Below, piece after piece: positions 15,382 through 24,653 of a DNA stretch of 64,000 nucleotides. The notes below the pieces were generated by a model. It saw only the letters and a list, made by a program, of their open reading frames with translations. It made no database searches and was not told where the DNA came from. A program made the position numbers and the translations under genes. Position 1 is the first letter of the stretch; every line of letters begins with the position of its first letter. The DNA is from an uncultured Clostridia bacterium (GTDB lineage Bacteria > Bacillota > Clostridia > Christensenellales > UBA1242), in contig CAKVHV010000002.1 of NCBI GenBank assembly GCA_934754475.1, positions 1 through 64,000 on the forward strand. The letters run 5' to 3'.

Positions 15382-16860
15382 TTACAACAAAATACAAATA
15401 ACTCCGCCTTTGCCTTCATTGACAATACGACCCAAAGTTCTACGCATTTTTCGTTGAACTTCTTGTGGCATTACATGTAATTTGTTTTGTAAGTCGTCAT
15501 TAACAAGCGAGTATAGACTTCTGCCAAAGACCTTGGTTTCCCACATTTCTTTTGGGTCACTCTCGAATTGTTCCATAAGTGATTTAACAAGTTCTTCTGA
15601 TTGTTGCTCATTTCCGACCATAGAATTAACTTCTGTTTGAATATCTACTTGCATAATATGTAAACTTGGTGCGCTTGCTCTTAATTTTACGCCATATTTA
15701 CCGCCAGATTTATACATTTTTGGTTCTTCCAATGTCAAGTCATTTGGGTCTGGATGCACAACACCATAGCCATTTTCTTTGACTTGTTCAATTGCATCTT
15801 TGAATTTGTCATATTGAACTTTGGCAACACTAAGTTGTTTGATGTATGAAATCAAATGAAATTCGTCTTTGATTTCTTGATTACATTCACCACTAAGAAC
15901 TCTATAATAAAGGTCTGATTTAGGAGTAAATGTAAGTGTAAGTTTTCCTTGACCCAAGTCAAGTGACTTAGCAATTTCAGGTTCAAAATCTCCCGAATTT
16001 TCCCCAAGAGAAACTGTTTCTGGAAGTTCATCAACTTTATCAAATGAATCAATAATTGATTTTACATTTTCAATAATGTTTTTGATAATATCGCTTGTGT
16101 AATCCAAGATTTGAAGCCATTCTGGGAACTTAATTGCAACTTTTTTAACTGGGAACTCGTGCAAAATTCCTTCAAATACTTCGTTTAAGTCATTATCTTC
16201 CATATTATCTACATTCAAAGGAAGAACTTTGGTTTTGTACTTATTATAAAGTGACTTAGCTAGATTAATAGTTTCAATATTCTTAGGATGTGTGGAATTA
16301 AGTACAATTACAAAAGGCTTTTTGCAATTTTTAAGTTCGTTTACAACCTTTTCTTCGGCTTTGATATAACTATCTCTATCCAAATCAGTAATACTTCCAT
16401 CAGTTGTCACCATAATTGCAACAGTTGAATGGTCGGTAATTACTTTGTTTGTGCCAATTTCAGCCGCTTTTTCAAATGGAATATCGTTCTCATCCCAAGG
16501 TGTCGAAACCATTCTTGGGTGTGCATTTTCTTCGTGACCTAATGCACCATCAACCAAATATCCAACACAGTCAATCAGTCTAACTTTGAAATTAACATCT
16601 TTGTCAAGACTTACACCAACTGCTTCACTTGGAATAAATTTTGGTTGAGTAGTCATAATAGACTTTCCATCTCCACTTTGTGGCATTTCATCTTTGGTTC
16701 TTTCCTTGCTATATCCTTCTGCAATATTTGGAAGCACAAGTTTTTCCATAACTTTGGTTATAAATGTTGATTTACCAGTTCTAACTGGACCTACAACACC
16801 TATATAAATATCGCCATTTGTTCTTTCGGCAATATCTTTGTATATATTATATTCGCTCAT
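15382..16860 (-). CDS. spoIVA: stage IV sporulation protein A
   Basis: 492 residues, the usual SpoIVA length. Walker A 'GPVRTGKST' at about 24-32 and a TRAFAC-like ATPase core with 'LIDCVGYLVDGALGH' and 'VLNSTHP'; C-terminal end 'GKGGVICILL'. SpoIVA uses ATP to polymerise on the forespore surface and is the base of the spore coat. Its C-terminal tail contacts the membrane anchor SpoVM. The presence of an intact gene is the strongest evidence that the organism makes endospores. It is transcribed alone, with a GGAGG ribosome site. Confidence 0.96.
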   Translation of the reverse strand: MSEYNIYKDIAERTNGDIYIGVVGPVRTGKSTFITKVMEKLVLPNIAEGYSKERTKDEMPQSGDGKSIMTTQPKFIPSEAVGVSLDKDVNFKVRLIDCVGYLVDGALGHEENAHPRMVSTPWDENDIPFEKAAEIGTNKVITDHSTVAIMVTTDGSITDLDRDSYIKAEEKVVNELKNCKKPFVIVLNSTHPKNIETINLAKSLYNKYKTKVLPLNVDNMEDNDLNEVFEGILHEFPVKKVAIKFPEWLQILDYTSDIIKNIIENVKSIIDSFDKVDELPETVSLGENSGDFEPEIAKSLDLGQGKLTLTFTPKSDLYYRVLSGECNQEIKDEFHLISYIKQLSVAKVQYDKFKDAIEQVKENGYGVVHPDPNDLTLEEPKMYKSGGKYGVKLRASAPSLHIMQVDIQTEVNSMVGNEQQSEELVKSLMEQFESDPKEMWETKVFGRSLYSLVNDDLQNKLHVMPQEVQRKMRRTLGRIVNEGKGGVICILL

Positions 16861-17117
16861 AAAATCCTCCGAAAAACTTTTAAACTCAAAGCAAAAATTG
16901 TTTTGATTAACATGAGTTTATAAATTATATGAAGCCAAATATCCAGATATGCTAGTGTAATTCAATTAATTTCTCTCAAAAATAATCTGTATTTTAATGA
17001 TTTAATCAACATTTTAGGAATTTTGAGTAAAAAAAGTCAAAAAGTGTTTTTAATTACAATTTTTTTTGATATAATAAAATAACTTTAGATAAAACCGCCA
17101 GTAACTTGGAGAATTTT

Positions 17118-18389
17118 ATGTATTATAATTTTTTTCACATAGGAAATATTGTTTTTTATATTTGTTTAGGAATTAGTGTATTACTTTTAGTCAACAAAAT
17201 TATTTATCATATAGTTGGTTTGTTTCCGAGCAAAAAATTGCCAGATGCCAAGAAAGAGCATAGGTTTGCAATCTTAATCCCCGCAAGAAACGAAAGCAAA
17301 GTAATCGAAGGACTGCTTAAGTCTATTGAAAATCAAACATATAATCAAGATTTGCTTGAAACTTATGTAATAGTTGAAAAATCTGATGACCCGACTTGTC
17401 AAATTACCAAGAACTACAAAAATACAAATGTTTTTGTAAGAGAACACTTAGAACTCAAAGGCAAAGGTTATGCCTTGGATGAATGTATCCAAAAGATTTT
17501 CAAAGATAACAAAGAATATGATGCAATGTTTATATTCGATGCCGACAATATCTTGTCCCCTACATTTATCGAAGAAATGAACAAAAGTTATGATGCTGGT
17601 TACAAAATTGCACTAGGCTATCGTAACTCAAAAAATTGGAACGACGGCTGGGTTGCTTCGTGTTCGGCATTAACATTTTCAATGATAAACACTTTTCACA
17701 ATAAATGTCGCGCAAAGTTTAATAGGAATGTAATTTTAAGCGGAACTGGATTTTATATCGACTTTGAAGAAATCAAAAAGATTGGCGGTTGGAAATTTTA
17801 TACTCTAACCGAAGATTATGAATTAACATTATTTTCCGCACTTAACAACATAAATTCAACTTATAACGAATATGCCGAATTTTTTGACGAACAACCAACA
17901 AGTCTAAGAACAAGTTGGAATCAACGTTTACGTTGGGTCAAAGGACATTCGCAAAGTGACAAAAAATATATCAAAGAATTAATCAAAAGTGCAATTATCA
18001 AAAAAGGCAAAAGATTTAACAAAACCGAATTTGCACTGAGCATACTTCCAATTGCAACAATGTTAATAACAATTATTGGCTACACAATGTATACACTCGT
18101 TCTCTCAATTGTTGGATTTTGTCTAAAAGAACCTTTGGCAATTAGAGCGCTGATGGCTTGTGGAATTTCGGCAGTTGCAATATATACTTTCTTAGTTCTC
18201 TACACTGCTCTTATGATTTCAGCCGAACGAAAGCGAATTAACTTAACACATAAAAATGCCTTTATTTGTTGCCTTACTAATCCATTCTTTATGTTTATGT
18301 ACATTCCAATTTTCTTTAGGTCAGTATCCAAAAAACAAGTTGAATGGAAGCCTATAGTTCATTCTGTCACAAAAATAGATAATAAATAA
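17118..18389 (+). CDS. membrane glycosyltransferase, family 2 (processive type)
   Basis: 423 residues. An N-terminal membrane helix (about 8-28) leads into a GT-A domain: 'AILIPARNESKVIEGLLKSI', then 'DADNI' (metal-binding DxD), 'TEDYEL' and 'QRLRWVKGH' (Q-x-x-R-W of processive enzymes). Two or three C-terminal membrane helices follow. It may polymerise or add sugars to a lipid or polysaccharide at the membrane. The ATG at 17118 follows TTGGAGAA; reading from the upstream TTG would place the ribosome site inside the gene. Confidence 0.87.
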   Translation: MYYNFFHIGNIVFYICLGISVLLLVNKIIYHIVGLFPSKKLPDAKKEHRFAILIPARNESKVIEGLLKSIENQTYNQDLLETYVIVEKSDDPTCQITKNYKNTNVFVREHLELKGKGYALDECIQKIFKDNKEYDAMFIFDADNILSPTFIEEMNKSYDAGYKIALGYRNSKNWNDGWVASCSALTFSMINTFHNKCRAKFNRNVILSGTGFYIDFEEIKKIGGWKFYTLTEDYELTLFSALNNINSTYNEYAEFFDEQPTSLRTSWNQRLRWVKGHSQSDKKYIKELIKSAIIKKGKRFNKTEFALSILPIATMLITIIGYTMYTLVLSIVGFCLKEPLAIRALMACGISAVAIYTFLVLYTALMISAERKRINLTHKNAFICCLTNPFFMFMYIPIFFRSVSKKQVEWKPIVHSVTKIDNK

Positions 18390-18460
18390 AGATTATTTGA
18401 GTATTAATATATTTTAAATTTAATTCAAAAAAAACTTATAACTTAATTAAATAAAAAACA

Positions 18461-18524
18461 AAAAACTCTACAAACTTGGAAACATATCAATAAGATTGGT
18501 TTCACTTAAGTAGAGTTTTTTATT
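18461..18524. terminator. bidirectional terminator
   Basis: AAAAACTCTAC/GTAGAGTTTTT arms with a nested GAAAC/GTTTC stem, between convergent genes. Confidence 0.7.
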
Positions 18525-18526
18525 TA

Positions 18527-19429
18527 TTAATTATTATTTTCTTTATCGTCTTGTATAACTAAAGAATTATCGCTTTCAGTAGCCTTATCTTTTTTCCCTG
18601 TCACTTTGGAAATTTTATTATTATCCGCAATTTTATTTTGCTTTTGGTTAATTCTTTCTATTTTATTATTAACTCTGGTTTCCTTTTTAACAATTTTTTT
18701 GTTAAATCTATTTTCTATTTTATCTATTTTTATAGCATTTTTTTCGAGTTTCTTTTCTCTTTTATTTTGAATTTTTGCTATATCTTTTTTTAAGCCTTCT
18801 TGTAAATCTGCTGGATTTTCTCTATTTTCGATTAGTCTTAGTATATTTTGTCTATGACACCAGACATCAATTATTACAATGACCCACATAATAATTTTTG
18901 CTATCCAACTACCCGCCATTACAGGTCTAAATAGTTGAACAACCGCTTCGATTGTAATAAATAACAAACTAACTAGACTGCCAATCTTAATAAAGTACAA
19001 TGTCAAAAACAAAATTCCAAACAAAATCACAGTACAAATTGGGTCTGCAACCATAAATACACCAAAGGTTGTTGCAATTCCCTTTCCGCCTTTGAACTTT
19101 GAAAAAATCGGGAATATGTGACCAAGTACAGCACAAAGTCCAAAAGAATACAAGGCAATATATGCCATTTGAAAACTTGCAAAGTGTCCAAAATACAAAT
19201 AACCAAATAGTGCTGGAATTGAACCTTTGAGAGCATCACAAAACAAAGTAAATAATCCCATTGCAAGCCCACGAGTTCTTAGCATATTCATAGTTCCGGG
19301 ATTTCCACTGCCAGATGATGAAATATCGCTTTTGCTTTTCTTGGTTATCATTCTAGCGACACTAATTCCACCCAAAATATAACTAACAATACAAGAAGCT
19401 ATAAATATCAAAATTTCTCTAACTTCCAT
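18527..19429 (-). CDS. plsY: glycerol-3-phosphate acyltransferase PlsY with basic tail
   Basis: 300 residues. The first 205 are PlsY: 'SGNPGTMNMLRTRG' (motif 1), 'GHIFPIFSKFKGGKGIATTFG' (motif 2) and several membrane helices. PlsY acylates glycerol 3-phosphate from acyl-phosphate, the first step of phospholipid synthesis in most Bacillota. The last roughly 95 residues are a very basic, coiled-coil-like tail ending in an acidic tip, absent from typical PlsY of about 200 residues. It overlaps der by one base, with AGGAG inside der, so it is coupled. Confidence 0.93.
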   Translation of the reverse strand: MEVREILIFIASCIVSYILGGISVARMITKKSKSDISSSGSGNPGTMNMLRTRGLAMGLFTLFCDALKGSIPALFGYLYFGHFASFQMAYIALYSFGLCAVLGHIFPIFSKFKGGKGIATTFGVFMVADPICTVILFGILFLTLYFIKIGSLVSLLFITIEAVVQLFRPVMAGSWIAKIIMWVIVIIDVWCHRQNILRLIENRENPADLQEGLKKDIAKIQNKREKKLEKNAIKIDKIENRFNKKIVKKETRVNNKIERINQKQNKIADNNKISKVTGKKDKATESDNSLVIQDDKENNN

Positions 19430-20757
19430 TAACCATTCTCCTTGTCTGATTTGCTTCTAAGTATAATTCTAATTGGAGTGCCTTTGAAATCAACCGCATT
19501 ACGAATACAATTTTCCAAATATCTCAAATATGAAAAGTGCATAAGTTCCTTGTCATTAACAAAGACAATAAAAGTTGGTGGAGCGACGTCGGCTTGAGTC
19601 ATGTAATAAATCTTGCATCTCTTTCCCTTTTGAATTGGTGGTTCGTTGACAGCAACAGCATTAGTAATTATTTCGTTAAGCATGCTTGTGCCAATTCTAA
19701 AATTAGATTTAGCATAAACTTGTTCGACATTTTCCATAATTTTATTTAGTCTTTGACCAGTCAAAGCAGATACATAAACTGGAACAAAGTAACTCATAAA
19801 TTTAAGGTCTTCATTCAAATCATCATTAAATTTATTCATCGAATATGAGTCTTTTTCAATCAAATCCCACTTGTTCATAACAACAATGCTAGGCTTTCCT
19901 TCTTCGTGAATAAATCCGGCTATACGTGTATCTTGTTCGGATAGTCCACTACTTGCATCAACAACCAACAAAACCACATCTGCTCTACGAATAGCATCAA
20001 AAGCCCTAAGAACACTATAAAGTTCTACACTTTCGTTAGGAACAGACCTTTTTCGTCTAATTCCTGCGGTATCTATTAGCAAATATTCCTTTCCATTATA
20101 ATTAAATGGTGTATCAATTGCATCTCTAGTAGTTCCGGCAACCGAACTAACCATAACCCTATTTTCACCAAGTAATTTATTAATAATTGAACTTTTGCCA
20201 GCATTTGGCTTTCCTACAACAGCAATTTTAATCTTTTTGGCATCTTCTTCGGCAGAAATCTTAGTTTTAAAATATTTAACACATTCGTCCAAAATATCCC
20301 CAAGACCCTTGTTATTTTCCGCACTGCAAGCAAAAGGTTCGCCTAGCCCTAAGGAATAAAATTCATAAGTATTTTCAACTTGATTATTGTCTAGTTTGTT
20401 AACAACAAGCACAACTGGAACATTGTATTTTCTCAAAAAATTTGCGACATCATAGTCTGCCGACACCAAACCTTCCTTGCCATCAACCATAAAGATAACA
20501 ACATCGGCTAGTTCAACAGCAATTTCCGCTTGACGAGTTATATTATTTTGAAACTCGTCTTTGTTTTTTATATCCAAACCACCAGTATCTACAATAGAAA
20601 AAGCATAGCCACACCATTCGGCATCACCATAAATTCTATCTCGAGTAACCCCCGGCATATCTTTGACAATACTAATTCGTCTACCACAAATAGTGTTAAA
20701 AAAAGTACTTTTTCCAACATTTGGTCTACCAATCAAAGCAACTAATGGTTTTCGCAT
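19429..20757 (-). CDS. der: ribosome-assembly GTPase Der (EngA)
   Basis: 442 residues. Two tandem G domains: 'GRPNVGKST' at about 9-17 with 'DTGG' and 'NKLD', and 'GKPNAGKSS' at about 182 with 'DTAGI' and 'NKWD', then a KH-like C-terminal domain. Der acts in 50S subunit maturation. AAGGAG precedes the ATG. der-plsY adjacency is common in Clostridia. The 5' flank is occupied by the structured-repeat array 20789-21278. Confidence 0.97.
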   Translation of the reverse strand: MRKPLVALIGRPNVGKSTFFNTICGRRISIVKDMPGVTRDRIYGDAEWCGYAFSIVDTGGLDIKNKDEFQNNITRQAEIAVELADVVIFMVDGKEGLVSADYDVANFLRKYNVPVVLVVNKLDNNQVENTYEFYSLGLGEPFACSAENNKGLGDILDECVKYFKTKISAEEDAKKIKIAVVGKPNAGKSSIINKLLGENRVMVSSVAGTTRDAIDTPFNYNGKEYLLIDTAGIRRKRSVPNESVELYSVLRAFDAIRRADVVLLVVDASSGLSEQDTRIAGFIHEEGKPSIVVMNKWDLIEKDSYSMNKFNDDLNEDLKFMSYFVPVYVSALTGQRLNKIMENVEQVYAKSNFRIGTSMLNEIITNAVAVNEPPIQKGKRCKIYYMTQADVAPPTFIVFVNDKELMHFSYLRYLENCIRNAVDFKGTPIRIILRSKSDKENG

Positions 20758-20853
20758 CTTATTTCTCCTTATTCCTTTTTTGATAAGTATAATCTAGGAA
20801 GATTAAACAAAGTCGTCCCCACGGACACCTTGTTTTAATCTGACGAAGTTTTC

Positions 20854-20927
20854 AATCTATATGCCCACGATTTATCGTGGTTGTTGCTTTTTAAAGCAAC
20901 GTGAGATTTGGTGCAACCTAATTTCAC
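20854..20927 (+). repeat. cloverleaf repeat, variant B, missing its closing arm
   Basis: Begins AATCTATATG and carries the CCACGAT hairpin, the GTTGC/GCAAC hairpin and the GTGAGATT/AATTTCAC hairpin, but the closing ACATATAGATT arm is absent. Confidence 0.7.
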
Positions 20928-21032
20928 TTTTACACATTCCTTATCACACATTCCTTATGATTATTGATTATATTATCGGAAGTTGTCGGCAAGCAGCCCA
21001 AAGGGATATTTGCCAGCAACTGATGTTTATTC

Positions 21033-21117
21033 AATCTATGTAACCACGATTTATCGTGGTGTTTGCGATAGCAAATTGTTTTGTGAATGTAATGAACAAA
21101 GCAATATCACATAGATT
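21033..21117 (+). repeat. cloverleaf repeat, variant A
   Basis: Closing stem AATCTATGT/ACATAGATT; inside it three hairpins: CCACGAT/ATCGTGG, TTTGC/GCAAA, and an arm TTGTTTTGT/ACAAAGCAA with mismatch. 85 bp. Confidence 0.8.
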
Positions 21118-21183
21118 ATAATCTAGGAAGATTAAACAAAGTCGTCCCCACAGGACACCTTGTTTTAATCTGACGACGTTTTC

Positions 21184-21270
21184 AATCTATATGTCCACGA
21201 TTTATCGTGGTTGTTGCTTTTTAAAGCAACGTGAAATTTGGTGCAACCTAATTTCACTAACATATAGATT
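21184..21270 (+). repeat. cloverleaf repeat, variant B
   Basis: Closing stem AATCTATATGT/ACATATAGATT (11 perfect pairs); hairpins CCACGAT/ATCGTGG, GTTGCTTT/AAAGCAAC and GTGAAATT/AATTTCAC. 87 bp. The arms differ in sequence from variant A but keep the same architecture. Confidence 0.8.
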
Positions 21271-21345
21271 ATAACATATGTGCAAAAAAAACAATACTTT
21301 TTTTGAAAACAAATTCAATTAAATTTATAATATCTATATCAAAAC

Positions 21346-21372
21346 AAAAAAATCGGCAAAAAATGCCGACTG
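21346..21372 (-). terminator. terminator of spoIIP
   Basis: TCGGCA/TGCCGA hairpin followed by a T run on the minus strand. Confidence 0.7.
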
Positions 21373-21373
21373 A

Positions 21374-22477
21374 TTATTTTTTCTGACTAACATTTTTATT
21401 CTTTAGATTTTTGTAAAAAACAAAGAAAGTAGATACACAAACACCCGCTGAGAGAATTATTACAACAGAAATTGCAAACAATTCACTTTTGTTGTTTTCT
21501 TTTGATTCCAAAGCCTTGTTTATAACCTTGTTTTCTTTGTCTTCGACACCATTAATTGTTAATTCCCCACTTGTGTTATTTACTGTCGTGTTATAAAGCG
21601 ATGTTGTAATAACATCAGACAATTCCTTCATGCTATCCAAAAGCAAATCTTTTTCACACAAGTGTGAACCCATTTCAAATAGTATCGCCTTGCTACTGAG
21701 TTCTTGGTTATAATGTCCCCTTGCATAATAAATATCTGTAAAGAGCCAAGGATAAAGTTCATTTCCGACAGTCATAAGATATGTAGCAAATTCTTCGTTA
21801 AGTTTCATGTTTGGGTTTGCTTTCCCTACAACTATTCGAACTCTTCCACGTTCTTTGCCGTCAATGTTTGTTACATAGTATTTTCTACTTGCACCATCTC
21901 TATGTATATCAAAAATCGCATCGGGACTATATTGGGAAATCAAATTTTTGGCGGTTTTGACACTACGTGAATATGCTTGAGTATCATGTGGAATATGCAA
22001 AGTGTCATTAAGATAAACATCAATCATATTTTTTTCCAACTCACTTTTGAGTGCCAACGCAACATCCTTTATGCCACCATTTCCATAAACACTATCCACA
22101 CCATCAGTTGGAACATAACTTTCGTCATTATGAGTCATGTACATGCAGATAGTTCGCTTTTCAACTTTGATAGGTGCTGGAAGATAAGATTTTTCAATTT
22201 TGGGCTTTTCTACATCTCTTACAAATTTTGCAATTCCCTTGTGACTATCTTTATCAAGATAAATGATTTCGTAATACTTAAAGTCGTTAGACATATAACT
22301 ATCACCAATTTCAACTTCATCTCTTTCAAATAACAAGTTGAAATTTTCATCATAGATTGAGTAAATTGGCATATCACTTTCAAAAAAATCCAAAGCATAT
22401 ATGTCGCTTCTCAAACTACTTAAGCACATTACAAACATTATTACTACAAGCGATAATATTACAGAAATTTTTTTCAT
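21374..22477 (-). CDS. spoIIP: stage II sporulation protein P
   Basis: 367 residues. N-terminal membrane anchor (about 5-25), then the SpoIIP amidase/endopeptidase domain: 'YMTHNDESYVP' (metal His), 'DIHRDGA' and 'LFEMGSHLCE' (catalytic Glu). SpoIIP cleaves peptidoglycan with SpoIID to drive engulfment of the forespore. Unusually, a second hydrophobic helix lies near the C-terminus (about 332-355), followed by a basic end, so the protein may be anchored at both ends. AAGGAG lies inside the preceding gene, which overlaps by 62 nt. Confidence 0.9.
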   Translation of the reverse strand: MKKISVILSLVVIMFVMCLSSLRSDIYALDFFESDMPIYSIYDENFNLLFERDEVEIGDSYMSNDFKYYEIIYLDKDSHKGIAKFVRDVEKPKIEKSYLPAPIKVEKRTICMYMTHNDESYVPTDGVDSVYGNGGIKDVALALKSELEKNMIDVYLNDTLHIPHDTQAYSRSVKTAKNLISQYSPDAIFDIHRDGASRKYYVTNIDGKERGRVRIVVGKANPNMKLNEEFATYLMTVGNELYPWLFTDIYYARGHYNQELSSKAILFEMGSHLCEKDLLLDSMKELSDVITTSLYNTTVNNTSGELTINGVEDKENKVINKALESKENNKSELFAISVVIILSAGVCVSTFFVFYKNLKNKNVSQKK

Positions 22478-23039
22478 AACAATTCTCCTTTCTAAAATTA
22501 AACAGTCTTACAAACTGATTTTGCATAAAGTTAACAAGCAAACAAATAAACACTAAGTCGAAAAACAAATTTGTATTTACAACACAAAAAGAAAATTCAA
22601 ATAACTCAAACCTTATATCAATTGCACCCATGGTAAGCAAATTTAGTATTACAAGAAAAACACTTTCATAAGTATTCAATGTAAATATCAAAGGAAGCAA
22701 AGCAACCAAAGAAAATACTAACGAATTGTAAGAAAGCAGCAATGATGTATCAATTGAAAGCAAACAAAAATATAAAATTGGACATAGCGATGCAACCAGT
22801 ATACACTTAAGATTTAATTTAAATTTTGTCAAAGTATAAATCGCTATCAAAATCAAAAGTAACACTTGAAAATAATTAAAGTAAACTTCATGGATATTAA
22901 CATACTTAACATAAAAACTAATCAATACAAAAAACGAAACAAATTTGTATAACATCAGATTAAATTTATTTTTGATTTGAGTAACATTAAATATTAGCAT
23001 TATCAAACCAACACCAGACATAATAAATGCAATTGGCAT
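22416..23039 (-). CDS. polytopic membrane protein upstream of spoIIP
   Basis: 207 residues, almost entirely hydrophobic with about seven predicted membrane helices. No recognised family. The likely start is the ATG at 23039, six bases after AAGGA; another ATG at 23045 abuts the ribosome site. The last 62 nt overlap the start of spoIIP in another frame, so the two are co-transcribed and probably coupled. A sporulation-related role (gpr-spoIIP neighbourhoods differ from this) is only inference. Confidence 0.7.
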   Translation of the reverse strand: MPIAFIMSGVGLIMLIFNVTQIKNKFNLMLYKFVSFFVLISFYVKYVNIHEVYFNYFQVLLLILIAIYTLTKFKLNLKCILVASLCPILYFCLLSIDTSLLLSYNSLVFSLVALLPLIFTLNTYESVFLVILNLLTMGAIDIRFELFEFSFCVVNTNLFFDLVFICLLVNFMQNQFVRLFNFRKENCYEKNFCNIIACSNNVCNVLK

Positions 23040-23192
23040 ATACATTCCTTATTTAAAAATTTTTAACTTAATTTAGTTTGATAAAAAAATAAAAAATTAT
23101 GTAAAAACGTTATTTAAAATACATGTCAAAAAATGTAAAATCTTAGAATTTTTTGTAAATCATATTCATATAATCATACTAAGGAAAAATAT

Positions 23193-23558
23193 ATGGAAAT
23201 ATCATTTTGCAAATTAAAAAATAAAGATGTAGTTAATATTTGTGACGGCAAGAATTATGGAAATATCACAGACATAATTTTTGATACTTGTTGTGGAAGA
23301 ATACTCGGAATTATTGTCCCTTGCAACAAAAGTTTTTTTCAAATTTTCAAATCAAGCAACGATATTTTTATTCCATATAATCGCATATGCAAAATTGGAA
23401 AAGATGTCATTTTGGTTGACATAATTATGCAAACAAATTGTGAAGTTTGCAATAGTGTTATGGCATGTAATACACCACAAAATGAACAGCCACAAAACAA
23501 ACCACAACAAAAATTCAATATTCAAAGTGTTCTTGATGATATAAATTTAAATAAGTAA
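23193..23558 (+). CDS. YlmC/YmxH-family PRC-barrel sporulation-associated protein
   Basis: 121 residues. The first 80 are a PRC-barrel: 'KDVVNICDGKNYGNITDIIFD', 'GRILGIIVP' and 'FIPYNRICKIGKDVILVDI', matching the YlmC/YmxH family found in spore formers. The C-terminal 40 residues are Gln/Asn/Pro-rich and disordered. The biochemical role is not established. It is divergent from the spoIIP group. Confidence 0.8.
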   Translation: MEISFCKLKNKDVVNICDGKNYGNITDIIFDTCCGRILGIIVPCNKSFFQIFKSSNDIFIPYNRICKIGKDVILVDIIMQTNCEVCNSVMACNTPQNEQPQNKPQQKFNIQSVLDDINLNK

Positions 23559-24009
23559 TATTGTCAATATGTATTAAGTTATTGTCAACAACTATATATA
23601 ATTTGCATAATATTAGTATACAAATAACAATTACAACAAAATATTAATTAAATTTATTTATTAATAAAAACACTGATATTTTTATTAATTTATCAAAATT
23701 TATAAATTAACATATTTTGATATATCAAACATTATATTAATATTACATAATTACATTATGTATTTTTATAATATTTTTAAAATAATTATACATAGTTTAA
23801 AATCACCAAAATTGAAACAAATACTGATACAATAGTTGCAATTTTTTAAACAATTAGTAGTCTACAATTTACACTCTAGCATAGTAAATATTTGATTTTA
23901 AATTTCTTCAATTCAAACTTAGAATTTCATCGATGTCAAAAAAAATAAGCCAAATTATTTTGACTTATTTTTTGTAATTACACTCTTCTTATTTTTTTAA
24001 TTGCCCTTA
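23559..24009. other. very AT-rich intergenic region
   Basis: About 450 bp with no gene. Only the nrdR terminator (about 23938-23978) was recognised. Confidence 0.55.
23938..23978 (-). terminator. terminator of nrdR
   Basis: AATAAG-type arms (AAATAAGCCAAA against TTTGACTTATTT, imperfect) followed by a T run on the minus strand. Confidence 0.55.
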
Positions 24010-24465
24010 TTATTTTTTGTTATCATACTCTTGGATGAACTCTATAAAATGTGTTAGGTCAGCAAACTTTCTATACACACTTGCAAACCTTATATAAGAT
24101 ACTTCATCAATCTTTTTTAGATTCTCCATAACAAGTTCTCCAATCTTGGAACTGTGAACTTCTTGGTCAAGAGAATTATACAAAGACTTTTCGATATTGC
24201 TAACAATCATATCTATCTGCGCCATTGACACTGGTCTTTTTTCACATGCTCTAATTATTCCACGTTTGAGTTTTTCTGCATCAAACTCTTGCCTACTCTC
24301 ATCCGACTTTATAACAAGCAAAGGTGTTGTTTCAACAGTCTCATAAGTTGTAAATCTTTTTCCACACGACAAACATTCACGTCTTCGTCTAATGCTATTT
24401 GAGTCATCTGAACTTCTACTATCCAAAACCTTGCTCTCAGTATTTCCACAATAAATACACTTCAT
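24010..24465 (-). CDS. nrdR: transcriptional repressor NrdR
   Basis: 151 residues. N-terminal zinc ribbon 'CIYCGN' ... 'CLSCGKRFTTYE', followed by an ATP-cone domain (about 48-138). NrdR represses ribonucleotide reductase genes when dATP is bound. No nrd gene or NrdR box pair was seen in the window. GGAG precedes the ATG; it is transcribed alone. Confidence 0.95.
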   Translation of the reverse strand: MKCIYCGNTESKVLDSRSSDDSNSIRRRRECLSCGKRFTTYETVETTPLLVIKSDESRQEFDAEKLKRGIIRACEKRPVSMAQIDMIVSNIEKSLYNSLDQEVHSSKIGELVMENLKKIDEVSYIRFASVYRKFADLTHFIEFIQEYDNKK

Positions 24466-24653
24466 TTGTAAACTCCAATAATTTATTTCAGTAATATTTT
24501 AATATATTTAAAAAAAATTTTCAAGCAAAAGATTGTATTAATTTATTTTACAATTCTACTCAATTTTGTTAATATAATAATTAGGTAATTTAATTATTAA
24601 CTAACTTGACATTAGTTAATTTAAAACTAAACACATAGGAGAAATTATAAAAA

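Larger units (their letters stand above)
20789..21278 (+). repeat. composite array of structured repeats
   Basis: The order is: leader hairpin (AGATTAAACAAAGTC arm against its near complement, about 20796-20842), a cloverleaf truncated on its 3' side (from 20854), a second hairpin (about 20972-21020), complete cloverleaf (21033-21117), leader hairpin again (about 21120-21172), and complete cloverleaf (21184-21270). No gene. It lies between the 3' end of spoIIP and the 5' end of der, and related arrays occur at 28490-28630 and 63139-63445. Confidence 0.8.

Noticed and set aside
20789..21278. CRISPR array
   Set aside because: Repeats are long, palindromic and irregularly spaced, with leader hairpins and not unique spacers of constant size; no cas genes in the window.
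23559..24009. Replication origin in the very AT-rich gap
   Set aside because: No DnaA-box cluster and no dnaA, dnaN or parAB gene nearby.
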